DNA of 64,000 nucleotides from Progne subis subis (GCA_022316685.1 JAKJHU010000082.1:3100001-3164000); one strand, 5' to 3'; counted from the first letter of the stretch, positions 1 to 13,430 are shown. Translations and numbers: made by a program. Notes: generated by a model not told the origin, from the letters alone.

Positions 1-1658
1 CAAATGCCTCCCGGGGCTTGAAGCCGAGGTGTGGGTGCCCAGGGTGAGATCTGGATGGCTCTGTGCTACTGCCAGGCTGGTGCTTGTATCTCCCCTACCC
101 TCCAGCCCCTCAGTCCTGCTCTGCAGCCACTGCTGCTGTCCCCACAGCCTGCCAACCCCACAGCTGAGGCTGTCCCCCGCAGCTGAGGCTGTCCCCCGCA
201 GCTGAGGCTGTCCCCCGCAGCCTCCCAGCAATGGTCACAGCAGCCCCACGAGGAGCACAAATGGTTCATGGGGATGGTACCGGTGAATCTGCTCGTTTGC
301 CCAAATTACGTGGTTGAGAGGACAACACTTTTAAGCACTGACACACAGAATCTTTCTGTGCTGCTCAACAACGTCCCTGCAATGGATTCTTGGGGCGAAC
401 ACAGCACCTGTCTGCAAAAATAGCTATTGTGAATAGCGTTTGTTTGTGTGTAAGGGCTGCACTAGCTTCCTTCTGACAGGAAACAGCTTCTTTATAGCTT
501 CATTCTTTATTTCCTGACTAAAGTATGAACATAATACTAAAAAGGCTATGTAAAGCCAGTTCACCAGAAGGGGAAAAAAAAAAAAAAAAAAGCCACATTG
601 ATAATAATAACTATCTTGTTCCTGAAATTAGGTATTTTGTATGGATTTGCAGCAAATTTCAGCAGTAGCTGATGCTGGATTAGTTTTGCATTGCAGTAAT
701 TCTGGGTCACAGCAAGGATACACACAATGTGGACAACTCTCAACTTGGATTCAGGAAACAAGATTAATATTCCCACACCCACCCAAGGCTCAGTACAGGG
801 CTTTACATTTTAGGTTTTAATACCATGCCCTCTAAAAGTACACACAGAGAGCATTGCTTTGTAGAAACCTGGCAACAAGTTCTAATGACAATGAAAATTG
901 TTCTGAATTCAAGTTAATTATGCTAATTTTGAAATTTGGGAAAGAAACATGTTTGCTGCCAGAGGGAGAGGAAAATTTGGGATCTGTGGAACAGGAGACT
1001 TGGCTGTGGGTCACAAGGGGTTAACCAGAGCTTGCAAGAGTGGGGAGCAATGAGAGAAACGACTTTCTCATGGCTTAGGCATCCCGTCTTGTCCCAGAGC
1101 ACACAGGGTATAATTGCTACGCTGAGTTCCTACAGATCAAGTGCAGAGTTTTAACCACATTTCCCATAGGAGCCACTTATCACATTGCTCATTTCTGGGC
1201 ATTCTGAGAGCCCCAAGTGCTCACAGCTGCAGCTGGGTCACTGCACTGCAGGCTGTCAGCATCTACGACAAGCCAGGGCGGTGTCACGTCAAATTAGGCA
1301 AGCAGAAATGAGCTGCCTTTTTTTTTTTTTTTTTTGACTCAATCTGAGTCTCAGCTCTTCATCTGGAGAGGGAGAATGCCCACCATCCTGTCACCTAATG
1401 GGCATGCTGAGGATCAATTAGCATTCATGAAACACTCATCTCAAAATGATGAGTACCACAGAAAAGCCCATGAGGAAATCAATACCTCTCTAATCAGAAC
1501 AAGGTGTGAATAGCATGCAATAAATAAAGCAGAGAGGAGCCATCTCACAGAGAGGCTTAAATGAAGGAAGACAGGCCATCCTCTGGATAGGAGCAGCATT
1601 TATAGGCAGAGGAGGCAGAAAGCACACTTAAGGTCCTGCAGGTATTGCCCTTTGCACC
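1..1658. other. Non-coding sequence, no gene recognised
   Basis: I see no exon, RNA gene or recognisable transposon in this stretch. It holds a three-copy 19-bp tandem repeat (161-217), an A-run near 574-591 and an 18-base T-run at 1318-1335. Open frames here are short and without protein-like composition. It is probably intergenic or intronic. Confidence 0.6.
161..217. repeat. Three-copy 19-bp tandem repeat
   Basis: The unit CAGCTGAGGCTGTCCCCCG occurs three times head to tail without mismatch (161-179, 180-198, 199-217). A related, diverged unit appears just before it. Perfect identity suggests recent expansion of a minisatellite. Confidence 0.95.
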
Positions 1659-2303
1659 TGTCTTGGGTTGCAATGCAGGATGTAACCAGCGGTATGTACT
1701 CTATTGACATCTGTTAAACCAGCTGGGGCAGTGTTCTTTATCCCTTCCAGGACCCATCCTCCCTCCAGGGGATATCTGCTGTTCATGGGCCATCGAGGCT
1801 CACTGCATGGCTGAGACAATTACATCATCCATTGGGAGATGCTCCACCCAGGGGAGGAGCCAAGCATTCCTACCTGGGTAAAACCTGACATTCAGAACAC
1901 CAGCACAGCCTGTGTGCACTGGATTGCCAGAGGCACACCAGACCCATCTCACCACCACTGGACCTTCAGAGGAAAACCACACCCTTCTACAGGATCATTG
2001 CTCCAACAGAACCACATCTGTCACTGCAGGAGGACTTGATTGGACTGCTACCAACACCCCGACCAACAGGCTGTATTCTAACCCTGTCAGTGTTTTCTTT
2101 TTTTGTTTGTTTGCTTTTTTGTACTACTATTTTTTATTTTTACTATTCCTGGTAAAGAATTGTTATTCCTATTCCCATATCTTTGCCTGGGAGCTCCTTA
2201 ATTTCAAAATTAGAGTAATTTGGAGGGAAGGGGTTTACATTCTCCATTCCAAGGGTAGTTCCGGCTTTTCCAAGGCAGACACCTGTCTTTCCAAACCAAG
2301 ACA
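1659..2303 (+). mobile_element. Solo LTR, ERVL-like, 645 bp
   Basis: The element is bounded by inverted termini TGTCTTGG (from 1659) and CCAAGACA (to 2303), the TG...CA layout of a retroviral LTR. The 5 bases on each side are GCACC and GCATC, a probable 5-bp target duplication with one mismatch, which suits an ERVL-type integrase. The first roughly 118 bp recur at 26,744-26,861, showing it is an interspersed family. No primer-binding site or internal gene follows, so it is a solo LTR. Orientation is not firmly established: I assign plus because the shared 5' portion begins at the TGTCTTGG end. The family assignment is inference. Confidence 0.75.
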
Positions 2304-5300
2304 GCATCCTTGGTAATGTTCACCTGTGGATGCATCATTTCCTACAAATCCTGTAAAGTAGATGGCTGAACTGACAGCAGCCATGTCTCAGCTCGGGCAG
2401 AACCTCACTGAATGGCACCAGCACTGCTGGGTCTCTGTCAGAGCTTCATTGCCAATGCCAAAGACCACAGAGAACAAAACATTCCAGCTGCTTAAGAGCT
2501 GTCAAAGGCTTTATCTTAGAAGTAAGAAAAGGATGTGGCCAGTGAGAGAGGGGATCACAGCATCTGTAGTAGCAGGAGCAGCCTCCAGAGTCACCTGCTC
2601 TGGAATCAGGATTTGCTTTGCAGCCAGAGGAAGTGGAGGGATGACAAACCGGGAAGCCACACAAGACTGATGCCATGGATCTGGGGCCTGTGACAGCACC
2701 AGCATTCTGCTGATGCTCTCCCTGCTGAATGCAAAGCAGAACCACGGGTGCCAAGTGGAAGTTCAAGCCTGATGAAAGGCATTTCCACTGAGAATTTGTT
2801 TTCAGTCCAAGAGCACACTCGGAGGCAACTTGATCTACTTGTGCCTTGCTGACAATAACTGCAGTTTGAGAAGATTTATATGCTTCTGACACTGGTTTCA
2901 TTGGAGAGCATTGGCCAGGAGTTGCAGGTAGATGTCCAGGCTCCCGGAACCCACTTGTTTTGTGAGTCAGGGTCAGAACGTTATTCCAAGACCACAACTG
3001 TGAATAACTAAAGTTCAGCCAGAGAGTATTGTGGCAATAGTTACTTCCTTCTGCAGATGCATGCACTTCTCCAAGAGAAATGCTGAGGGTCTGCAGGCAC
3101 TTTTTTTTTTTTTTTTTTTTAAATTTCTGATTATCTTAGAAAAGAAACAGACACGTAGGAATGGAGCAACAATGACACTCCCAGTTACCTCACAGTACAA
3201 GAATTCCCTTGTTACTGTTCGTGGTTTCCATTCAGGCTCAAAAACTGCATTTCATGTTTGCTCAAAACCAGAACAGTTGGCTAAAGCCAGGTCACATGGT
3301 AATCATGTTAAACAAGCCTTGATTTGTTGTACCTTTGGGCTTAGTCTCTTCTGCATCCAAAACCCAAAAATTCACCCTCCTCACACCCATGTGTCTTGTG
3401 TTAGCTTGAGTGCACGTAAAAATCCATATGGAATTCACTAATTAAAAGCATATGCTACGTGGGCACGCACAAAGCTAATTATGACACAGAACACATTTCG
3501 AAGCAAGAAGCTTGAGAACAACCATCATGGGGCCTGCTTTAAAATTTGTTACCTTTAAAAGAGCAAAGCAGGTTTTGACTATTTCTGGTACAGAGCAGGA
3601 TTAAGGTTTGTGCATCCCAGGCGAACCCTGCTGCAGCTGAAAAGCGCGTTCACAGTCAGAGCTCAACCCCTACCAGACAGAGTAGGTTGGGTGTGAGAAC
3701 AGAAACCCCAAAATACTGCATTGTATCTGCTTCCCAGGCTCACTGCGTGTATATGGGCATTTCACAGGAATCTCTCACAGCAGAAAGAGAAACACCTTCC
3801 CACGTGTTCCAGGTAAAGAGGGAAGACAACCACATCAGCAGAAGATGAAGTTCTTACTCTGTTAGAATCAGCTGTTGGACATTTCAGAGGTCTGTGCGAC
3901 TCTGAGGCCGTGTTCTTCCACCACAGTAAAATACACCACTGCTCTGCACAAAACTAGTGGCTTCCAAGTGGGCCAAAGAGCAGCCAGCTTCTCAACCAAC
4001 CCTTAGGAACACTCTGTCTCTTCAAAAGATGAATGGCTGCACAGCTGGTTCTTACACAAGCTGGTATTATCTTCACAGACGCTGATTTATGAAGAACAAA
4101 ATAATTGCATTTTGATTTAAACTCTGGAGTACTTCAGGTACTGCAATTCAAGGAAAATGTTTTGGGATGCCACAGAGCTTGCACCATAGTATAGATTCAT
4201 GTGTGTTTGAGAATCAATTACCATTAGTAGAACAACAAGTGCCAAGCGCTGTTCAAGTGTATTTAACTTGAAAGTTCTGTTGGGGATATTAAAAAGGAAC
4301 TCATCTTCAGAAGACAAACCCTGTAACTCCTGAAATATTTTACAGTATTTCCAGTATATATTTTCTTATATAATAAAATACCTTAAGTTATACTTTCCAG
4401 TATAATTTAGTGGCTTTCTGTTGTTGTGGGGTTTTGTGTAGTTTTTGGTGTGTTTATTAGGTTTTTTTAAACAGGGAAAAAACAGAGAGCCTTGACAGTA
4501 GAAAACAAACAAATAAACAAAAAAAACCCCACAACCAAACCAGAAATGAAAGGATGACAATATAAAATATTAGAAAATCAAATCTAATAATATTTTCTTT
4601 TCAAAGAACCTTCAGCAGGTGTGATGATTATTTTTCATCATCAAAAAGGTGGATTTCTTGCCCTTGAAACATTTTCAAATAATTCTCTGATCTGTGGTTA
4701 TGTGCTGTTTCCACATCTACTCAGGCAAAGCTGGAATCTGAAAGGGCACATTCTGGTGGAGGGGTTCTGTTGGTTGGACATCACACCAAAGCTTGCAGGA
4801 CCTGGGTTCACCTCTTCAGTCTGCTGAAACTCCTGTAGGACAAGTTTTTGAATTCCATTTTAGATTACACACTTCAGGTAAAGAAAGCAATATGTTTCTG
4901 GCTGAAGTGATCTCATGTGAGATGCAGCAGCTTCAGCAAAAATTCAGTCAGAGCTCTGGTGGTTTCCTGGTCAGCCTGTCTCTGCAGCTTCTGCTCAAGT
5001 TTCCCAGTCTCACAACTAATAGGCTGTGTTTTATAAAACTGAGGCTCCAGTTAACATTTGAAAGTCGAGGCAGATTTGTTCTGATGCCTGGATAAACAAT
5101 TCTGACCGAGTCACATCACGATCAAAGCCAGAGCCATCTGTGGATTGCAACAGCAGTGAGACCAGTCCACACCAGAACCCAACTTCTGATACAATTCTGT
5201 TACTTTGTGCTGCTTTGACAACCTAAAATGAGTCGAAAATAAAGCAGGTGCTGCCAAAATTAAAAGCTGCACTCCTGAGACACTGATACCAACCTAACTG

Positions 5301-5817
5301 TGTTTTCTTTAGGAGTAACACTGTGTGTCACCACACAGTGGGGTTCACAAAGGCAGCGCTGCATGCAAAAGCCATTCTGCTTGAGGCTAAGTGAAATTTG
5401 CAGTGCTGACAAACACCACAAAGGCAGGGGTCTCTAACGTGGTATTTCTTACTACACAGCAGGGACCAAACTCTTCTTCCATTCGTGACAATATAAATCC
5501 AAGGAGTGCTGTTTCTGGGATTTGTTCTTGTTACGTTGCACAGAGAAAAGGGCAGGGCAGCTGGAGCAATGGTATTCTCTGGTTTTCTCTAGTCTACAAC
5601 TACCACATTTTTATGCATCCTGACAATCTGAAGAGGGGGCCAGGTCCTGCTACTTGCTGTTTCACTGTCATCTTAGGAGGTCAGAGTGGCAGTAGGAAGT
5701 CAGACAATCAGTTAACTCGATCCTCCCCCATTTTAAATTTAGATTTAGAGTATTTCCTCAGACACCCTGCATCTTTGTTTTAACCAAAAATGTGTATCCT
5801 CCCCTCGGTTCTGACCC
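2304..5817. other. Non-coding sequence between LTRs
   Basis: No gene is recognised. This stretch contains the longest stop-free frame of the window (minus strand, about 2446-3066, roughly 206 codons). It has no recognisable domain, no convincing splice sites, and a Ser/Cys/His-rich composition. About 0.4 frames of this length would be expected by chance in 64 kb. A 20-base T-run lies at 3101-3120. The rest is AT-rich unique sequence. Confidence 0.5.
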
Positions 5818-6302
5818 GTCCTGATTTTGGCTGGCATGAGAGTTAATTTTCTTCCTAGTAGTGGGTACCATGCTGTATTTTGGATTTATTAAGAGAATAA
5901 TGTTGGTAAGACACTGATGGTTTCCGTTGTTGCTAAGTTGGTCTTACCCTGAGTCAAGGATTTCTCAGTTTTCCATGATCTGCCAGGGAGAAAATGCAGA
6001 AAGGGGGAGAGAGCATGACCAGGACACCTGACCTGAACTGGCCAAAGGGATATTCCATGCCACATGCCCAGTGTATAAACTGGGAGGAGGCACTGGTCAC
6101 TGAGGACAGGCTGGGCATTGGCCAGCAGGTGGTGAATGCATCATTTGTCTTAGGTTTTATTCCTCTCTCTCTTTTTGTTGTCTCCCTTTTCATTAGTGTT
6201 ACTATTACTATTACACTATTTTATTTTAATTATTAAACTGTTCCTATCTCAACCCTTGACGTTTCCTTTTTTTTTTTTTTTGGATTCTCTTCCCCATTCC
6301 AC
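5818..6302 (+). mobile_element. Avian ERVL-type solo LTR, diverged
   Basis: The sequence follows the widespread avian ERVL LTR in order. It opens with a TTTTGGCTGGCATGAGAG-like 5' end, then a GAGTTAATTTTCTTC block and GGATTTATTAAGAGAATAA. Next come the CTGACCTGAACTGGCC and AAAGGGATATTCCATGCCA blocks, and a TATA region reading AGTGTATAAACTGGGAGG near 6070-6087. An ATTAAACTG polyadenylation region lies near 6232-6240, followed by TATCTCAACCC. A T15 run (6267-6281) interrupts the 3' end. The edges are diverged, and no clean target duplication was found. The match is from memory of avian LTRs. No internal retroviral sequence flanks it. Confidence 0.8.
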
Positions 6303-9300
6303 TGTAAACCACATCATAACCTTTATTTCTGCTCATGTCAGCCCTGCAGGAGAGAGAAAGCAAGTGAACATCTGTGAAAATACCTTCTTGCTGCTGCTGC
6401 AATTGGTGCCAATTTCTCCCTTCTTACCTCTCCACTAAGTGCCCAGCTGGCTCTCCTTCTCAGAGAGCAGTTCACAAGCTGTTTGACAGGGAGGTCATAA
6501 TGTGCAAGTCTGAATTTATGCAGTTCCTGTCCTGAAGGAAATTAAGGATTCCAAACTGAGAGAAATCCTGCTTATCTCAAGGTGCTGTTCTGACAGCACA
6601 AAAACCATGCCCTGGCTGATATCCGCTGCTTCAAATTGCCTATAAAAGTTATAGGCATCTAAAAATAGCCAACTACCTAATCCTTGTGATGTTAACAATC
6701 CCCATCAGAAAACAGTTTCTGAGCAATAGCTGTGCTCTAATGGGTTTTTTTCCTGCCTCCCACCTCTACTCTGCCTGACACAGGGGTGAGCCAGCTCTCC
6801 CCCTCATCTTGCCATGAATACAAGTATTGAAATTAACGCTCAGCTCTCCTGTGCACTTACAGGTAATACTGGGTTACAAAATAGGCTACTGGAGATCTAA
6901 TTCCCTTTGTCACTTCTGCCAAATGAGAAGGCAATCAGTCTCTGGGCTTCTTATATGCCTTTTGTCCTCCATGTCAAAATAGCTGTCCTAAAGCAGAGAA
7001 CAACCCTGTGGATGTCACTAAGAACTCCTCTCATATTCAGCAACAGGACGGGCTCTGTACCACAGTTTGACTCAGAGCTCCAGGAGGCAGCTCTTAAGTC
7101 TTTATTTTTCCGGTGTCTTGGTGCAAAAGAAGAGATACTGACACAAAAAGTTTTACAAATTCAAAACTATTTCAACATTGAGTCAGTCTTTCCCAGAAAG
7201 GACCTGCTGTAGGACATGGCAATACAGAATGTGGGAGAATAAGTTTATGGCACTCCAACATAAACTATTCCACCATTTAATGCCCAAGTAGTGGAGCAGC
7301 CTTCAGGTTTATTCTCTGCCCAGAATGACCTGCCCTGCAGCAAGCATCTATTACAAGAGCTGAGAATATCTTACGCTGTAAGATGAAGCACTCTATTCTG
7401 CTTGTATTGTGCCTTCTCTTCACTATATCTCATTGCAAATTCCCTGAAAATCTATTCCAGTGTGAGATTCTTAGGGCCCTTTATGGCACTACAATGTTAG
7501 CTGCAAATGAAGCCATTCTTTTCTTTTCCTCCCCATCCCCAGCCACTCCAATCCCAGGAGGAACAGTCTTCATGCCGCTTGTCTGTGAGTTTCAACAAAA
7601 AATAATTCACTGTATGAATTATAATTCCTTGAAGCTTGGAGTGAATCCTAAGGGCAAAGTCTATCAGCAATAAATGACACATCTGAAAACCTGTCCCAAA
7701 AGGATTAAAAACTATCCTATGATTTTAATCACACTTATGTATAAAAGTTACTTTTTAATTTCCTTTTTCTGCATAACTGATCTTTGCATTTTTATATTCA
7801 TTGCTAAGGAATCTTCCAGTGTTTCATTTGCAAAGCTGACAACCACTGCATGTCAAATTGAGAGGTGGCTGCTTTTTAGAATTCACATGATTATACTTGT
7901 ATTCCAGGATTTTCTTACTCCTTTATTGTCCCCCTCTAATAATATTCTCTCCATACCTGTTCTTGCACTTACCACACCAACTAAGCACAGCTCCTGAATT
8001 ATTGATGACTCACTTTCTATTATGAACATGTATGAAACAGTTTTCTAGAAATCATCAGGATACTGTAAATTAGTACTTTATACCAAATAGCCAAGGTGTC
8101 TTGAGAGTAAAGTTACTACATTAGTCAATTAACACTTGTGAGAGAGCTTAACACAAAAATCCACTGTATGCAGTCTACCACAGCCACACCTTTGTAACAC
8201 AGAATTTGTACTTTATGTCTTTAGTACAATATCTAGACTTCATGTAGAAGTTTCAGTTATGTTTACAGAGCAGCTTCAGCGTTTTCCCTCTCCTCATCAC
8301 CAGAAAATACGTTCCAAGGAAAGAGATAAGTTTTACATTTCTGTCAAAATAGGGGTCATATTCAGTTTCTGCAAAATCTGCACTGTAATGGTGAGAATAA
8401 GACACCAGAGGAAGCAATATCATCCACCACCGATGTAGATTAATGTTTGATATTACACTTGCTTTGCCCTTCTGGGCATTGAGAAAAATGTGCGTATTTC
8501 TCTGCTCTGTAAAGTTGCTGAGAGACTAATTGAGCAAGTTTGCCTAAAAGTAAAAGGCCACCTATGATAAATTTGAAAGTAGCAGCCCACCCTTAGAGTA
8601 TCTACTTTTACTTTAGTGCAAAAATACGCAGGTATAATGGATCACTGACAAGCAAAAATTTCCTAATCATTAATGAGACATTGGACTACTTAAAAAAAAA
8701 ATAATTAAATGTAGCCTAAATTGTTCTATACATGGAGTTTCTTTTCTGAATTCTTTCACAGATGAAATCCAGTTAACCAGATACCCTGGACTGAAATTTC
8801 CATGATCACTCCATTTTCCCTTCACAAAAAAAAAACCCCTCACCTCATAACAGTTAAACAAATAGAGAACTGCCAAAGGTGTGTTCAGGGGGAACAATCA
8901 AGTGTGAAGCTAAAAGATGATAGAAACAGTTAAATTCTAGTAGTATTGGGAAGGCATTGCCCCTCCAAAGGATATCTTCACACATCTACCTGTCCTCCAC
9001 AGGGCACAGGCTCAGAACAGCAGCTAAGCACAAGCTATTGGTACAAATATTTTGTTCACAAGAGCCTCCTTAAAATAAAATTCTCCCTTTTAAATGAAAT
9101 GAGCAACAATAGCACAACAGTCAAAAGTATTTCTACCAGAATAATGATGCAGCATTGGAGCCTTAGGATAAACTTTCCATAAGCAGACCTAGACCCAGAT
9201 TTGATTGCGCAGCTCTCAGCACGTGGTGGGGTAAACGAAAACCATTTTCAGCCATCAAACTCTCTTGACCCATTTATTTCTCCAGGATAGGAGGAACACT

Positions 9301-11396
9301 TTTTAAAGAGTCCTCTGGAAACAACTGGTGGTTTTTTGCATCTCTATTAAATTTTAAAAAAAAGTCAAGAAATTCCAGACTAAGGAAGAGAGAACCAGTA
9401 AATCTAAAGGGAATCCAGTTTGAAGAAAGGGTCAGTGGTGCTATCAGGAAGGGTCTGCAGTCTGACTGGAAACATGATCAGGTTGGCATAGAATTTGCAC
9501 TGCCCCATTGGAGATAAGTGACAGAGGGATTCCATACTCACAAAACCTTTAGTGTGATTACAGCTCAAGCAGGACTGAACGGAGCTTTACAGAGAATGGA
9601 GAGGTGAAGGTGCTTTTTAGAGTGCCAAAAATGAACTGACATCACAATTTGGAATAATAGGCAATACGTGAATCAACTTTTATCTGACACAGTTTTAAAA
9701 TGCAAGGAGAAAAACAGTGATTTTTCTATTGAGCCTCTACAGAAAAATTAAAAATAAAATAAAATTTAAAAAAAACCACCCCAAACCAAACTGCCACTGA
9801 ACTGGTTCACAATGGTCCCAGCAGCAATTCTAACCAGGCTCCTGGCAGCAGGGAATCCTGGCAGCTCTCAGGGCAGCTGTTTCACATTCTGATACAGGGT
9901 CTGGAGTGTAAGGTCAGGCTGACACACAGAGAGCATCAGAGACCCAAATCTGCAATTTGTACTTTCAAAATAACACTTGTATACACATAATTTGTATGTG
10001 CAAGGACAGAGTTGTCACACACAGCTACGGCTAAACATTTTGCTTTTAGTCTGAGGGTTTTTCAGAAATAAGGATGAGTAATGCCCAAGATGAGATGCTG
10101 GCATTTCAACAAAATATTGATTACCTATCACAGTGTTATTTCCAACTAATGAGAAGGTCAATTCTGCTGCAGGAAAGAAGATTTGGAGGCCTGTTTTGCC
10201 TCTGAATAATACACGGTGCATGATGACAGACCAACACAGTCATGGTATTAGTAATCACAGAAGGACAAATGTCAGCATTAAAAATGAGTATATTTGGTCT
10301 TGTTTTTGAATACAGGAATATCAGAAAGTCTAAACTCTACCCTAGTATCTTGTGAAAGGAAGACTACTCCTAATATTTGCCTTATGGCATGAAAAATTAG
10401 TGTTTACTTCTCACCATCCTGGTTACATTAACCTCTCAAGTCCTTTAGTGGTCTCAATTTTTACAAATTTTTACAAATAAAATCAATCAGCAATGTTTAT
10501 TTCTTAGGATAAGTAATGTACTGCTCACACAGCATTCATTTGAGACATAAACCCTCAGTTCATGTGCATTAAAAAATCCCAGCTCGTCCAAATCACTGAG
10601 TGCTCCCAGCAGCTACAGGTAATGGAGGGAGTATCTGCAATTATCCACCAGCACACGGCCTCAACAGACCTCTGCACAGATATGAACAAAATCCACTCAG
10701 GCTTTTATCCAGCTGGAAACCACCAATATTGAAGTCAAGCTATAACCTTTTAATTAGCTCAGAGTCATCTTTGATTCACCAGACACAGACCCCAATTTGA
10801 GGTTAATTTCCTGATGATTCACAGGACAAGCAGTTCTTCATCCAGCTAGAAAAAGAGCATAGCATTTGTATCTTTAATAATTCCAATTTAAGTGTTTCTG
10901 GTTCATGGGATGGAAAACAGGTATGGAACCTGCGTGGTTCCATTTCAAAGAAGCTCAGTAAATGAGAAATCAGAGGGCACTTCATGTCAGAAGTCTCGTG
11001 GCTGAAGTGCCTCAATTCTCAGTGCAGAAGAAGCAGAGACACAGCGGAGCAGCTTTACCACGGTCTGTAAATCCAGATGTGAACAGCCCAATTTCCCTGC
11101 TGTGGACAGCACTGGAAGAGTCCAGACACGCAAGGCAGCTTCCAGAACCTCTTTTTCCTCACCACCTACAACCAGAACAAAGCAATAGGAATTATTTTGA
11201 TTTATAAGGGTGCTGTTGTCAGCAGGATTTTGATAGAAACAGTTACCTGTAAAATATTCTGTGGCTATGTCTACTCACAGGCGCATGCATTTTCATACAT
11301 CCCTTCTGCACTCTCGAGACACTCAACCTGGCTTTTCTGTCATTACCAAGGATTTTGGCTAACTGCAGAACAGTTCTGCACTATGAAGTACTATCT
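6303..11396. other. Non-coding, AT-rich unique sequence
   Basis: No gene, RNA or interspersed element is recognised across these 5 kb. Only short A/T runs (for example near 8692-8703 and 8826-8836) and short open frames are present. The sequence could be intronic to a minus-strand gene if the candidate exons downstream in this list are real. It could equally be intergenic, or 3' flank if the exon ending at 11,397 is terminal. Confidence 0.5.
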
Positions 11397-11593
11397 TTAT
11401 AATTCTTCTTGGCTAAACTTTCTCCCATCATAATGCACATGGATAACGAAGCCATCCTGACTGCCAGGGTAGATCCAGTCACGTGTGTCTCCAACTGCAT
11501 CCACAGACGGGAGCTCTGTTACTTTATCCATTTCTGGTTTCTCATCCAGTGCACTTTTGACAGGCATAAAATCTTCTGGATGAAGTTTAGATG
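11397..11593 (-). CDS. Candidate terminal coding exon, unidentified protein
   Basis: On the minus strand a pyrimidine-rich acceptor (TTTTCTTCAACTTCTCAG) sits at the upper edge. It is followed by an open frame of 64 codons that ends in TAA at 11,397-11,399. The exon starts with two bases that need one from an upstream exon. The peptide begins SKLHPEDFMPVKSALDEK and contains DTRDWIYPGSQDGF and VIHVHYDGRKFSQEEL before the stop. It has a mixed, soluble-protein composition, and three CpGs are retained in codons, unlike the CpG-poor surroundings. I do not recognise the family. It could be the last coding exon of a multi-exon gene, or a pseudo-exon. No clear donor is present, which favours a terminal exon. 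Confidence 0.4.
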
Positions 11594-12388
11594 CTGAGAA
11601 GTTGAAGAAAAGCCAGGAATAAAAGCCTTTCAAGAGACTGCAGCTCTCCAGCACTGCAATAGCTCAGAGGCCAAACAGGAGCTGGACTTTACACCCAAGC
11701 CCTTGGCAGCACTTCAAAATCACACTTTTACAGCTGAGGAGTCTGGGTGGACTTTCACATAAATGCTACTTTGCTCCCTAGATAATTGGCAGTCAGGTAA
11801 CAGGAGGAGACGTTTTTGTCTGGCCAAACCCTAAGGAACAATATTGTCCTAATGTACAAAGAGCATAGAGTTATCCCAATTGGAAACAGTTTTCACTACC
11901 TGAAATATTTCAAGAGTCAATCTCAATCAGTCAGCTGCAAAGCTGACAATTACCAGAGAATAACCGAGTATGTGAATCACCTGCATTCGAGGATCTTCCT
12001 CACCATTTCATCCTAAAAAGTGCAAACTGAACAAAATATTCTTAAAAAAAATATCCTATTAAACCTGTGAGATGTTTGTGCAAACTGGGATCATCATAGG
12101 CACACATGGAGGATGAATCTCTACAAGCATTTGTGGGTGACTGAGCACAGAGAACAGAGCTAAGCACAACCACAGGGGTGATGACAGGATTCACATCCGA
12201 GGCGCATGGATTTTCAAAAGCAGCACTGGCCAGAGGTGTAAAGCAGCTGTCCTCATTCACCAGGTTTTGGTCACCTGGACCCCAGCACAGCAGAACTGGA
12301 GGGACACAATGTCACAGCTTGCATCCCTCCCGAGGAACGTCACACTGAAATAAATCTGTGCACACTTTTTCAACTGCATGAATACCTT
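11594..12388. other. Non-coding sequence
   Basis: Nothing is recognised here. If the exon at 11,397-11,593 is real, this is the end of its upstream intron. Confidence 0.5.
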
Positions 12389-12882
12389 TGTCTCGGGATA
12401 TTAAGAGAGACAGGACCACTGGGAGATGTCTTAAAACGTGATTTATTGCCTCAGTCCCACGAAGGGTGAGAACGTCCTCACCCAGGAGTTCGTGGTCAGT
12501 GGTCACAAGACCACAGGTTACAGGGGTTTTTAAAGGTTAATTAGCCAATAATCTACTGCCACACACATTGTTTTAACTTCCACACCAACAGCCAATTAAA
12601 CTGTATCACACTTTTTTTATCCAGTGACACACAAACTACTTGCTACACCTTAAAACTTTTTACTAGTTCTGTAACTACTTCTAAATCTCCACTTTAAAGC
12701 TTAAAACTTTCCACTACCTAGCTTAATATGTTTCTGTCTGTATTACAAACCCACATTCTTCTTTGTAGTCTCTAAAGCAGGCAGCCTTTTGCAAGGTCTC
12801 AAGTCAAATCCTGTATTTATTTTTTATATTTGGGCCTGCATGCACAAGATTTTGAGAACTTTTTGTGCCTGGAATTCCCACA
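12389..12882 (-). mobile_element. Solo LTR, ERVK-like, 494 bp, minus strand
   Basis: Read on the minus strand, the element starts TGTGGGAATTCC (12,882 downward) and ends ATATCCCGAGACA (12,389). Promoter and processing signals are in the expected order: a TTTAAAAACCCC TATA-like box, then AATAAA (plus TTTATT at 12,442-12,447), then a short U5. The flanks share AAGG (AAAGG if the boundary shifts by one base), a partial target duplication. No internal region is attached. Assignment to an ERVK-type passerine family is inference from layout. Confidence 0.7.
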
Positions 12883-13385
12883 CCTTTCTACATAACGCTT
12901 CCTCTGCATATTTTTATGTCAGATTAAAGGTTTCTTCCTTTGTATTTTGCACTACTATTTAATGGGTTTAATCTGCTGCTCTGTTGCTCTAACAGGTAAC
13001 ATCTTGATTGGTTTTTTTTTTCAAAGTCTCCTGACCACCAATAGTCTTCAAGATACAGAACAAATTTATTCTGCTTGGGAAGCAAGGGTTAAGAGACTCC
13101 CCATTGATCAGAGAGTTCCTTTTATTAATCACTAAAGGATCACCCAGTTCAGCAGAGCTCTGTTAGTGGCAACACTCTGAGCACCCTTCCAAAGACTGGA
13201 AATGCTTGGAAAACCAGCCAAGGCTGATGAGCTCTCTTAAAGAAAAGAAACCTTTGGAATAGCTGCTACACAGCTGTGGCACCTCTACCTGAGAATAATT
13301 ATGTGGGAGATCACTGCCTTTCTACTAATTCCTCATGACAATCCAATGTATTGAATGATTTTGAGCCCACTTGAAAATACCTTAC

Positions 13386-13430
13386 AGGGCCTCAGGTGGG
13401 TCAATGGTTCAACACAGAACATTACATTTT
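13386..13430 (-). other. Weak candidate exon (45 nt)
   Basis: On the minus strand, an acceptor ending TTATTGTTAG precedes 45 nt that end at a GTAAGG donor. One frame reads NVMFCVEPLTHLRP. With one leftover base at its end it is phase-compatible with the candidate exon at 11,397-11,593. Joined to the 13,730-13,772 segment, the frame also stays open. The tract is short and the signals moderate, so it may be a pseudo-exon. Confidence 0.2.

Noticed and set aside
2446..3066. Longest stop-free frame in the window (minus, about 206 codons)
   Set aside because: No domain, no start context, no convincing splice sites, odd Ser/Cys-rich composition. A rough calculation expects about 0.4 such frames by chance in 64 kb.
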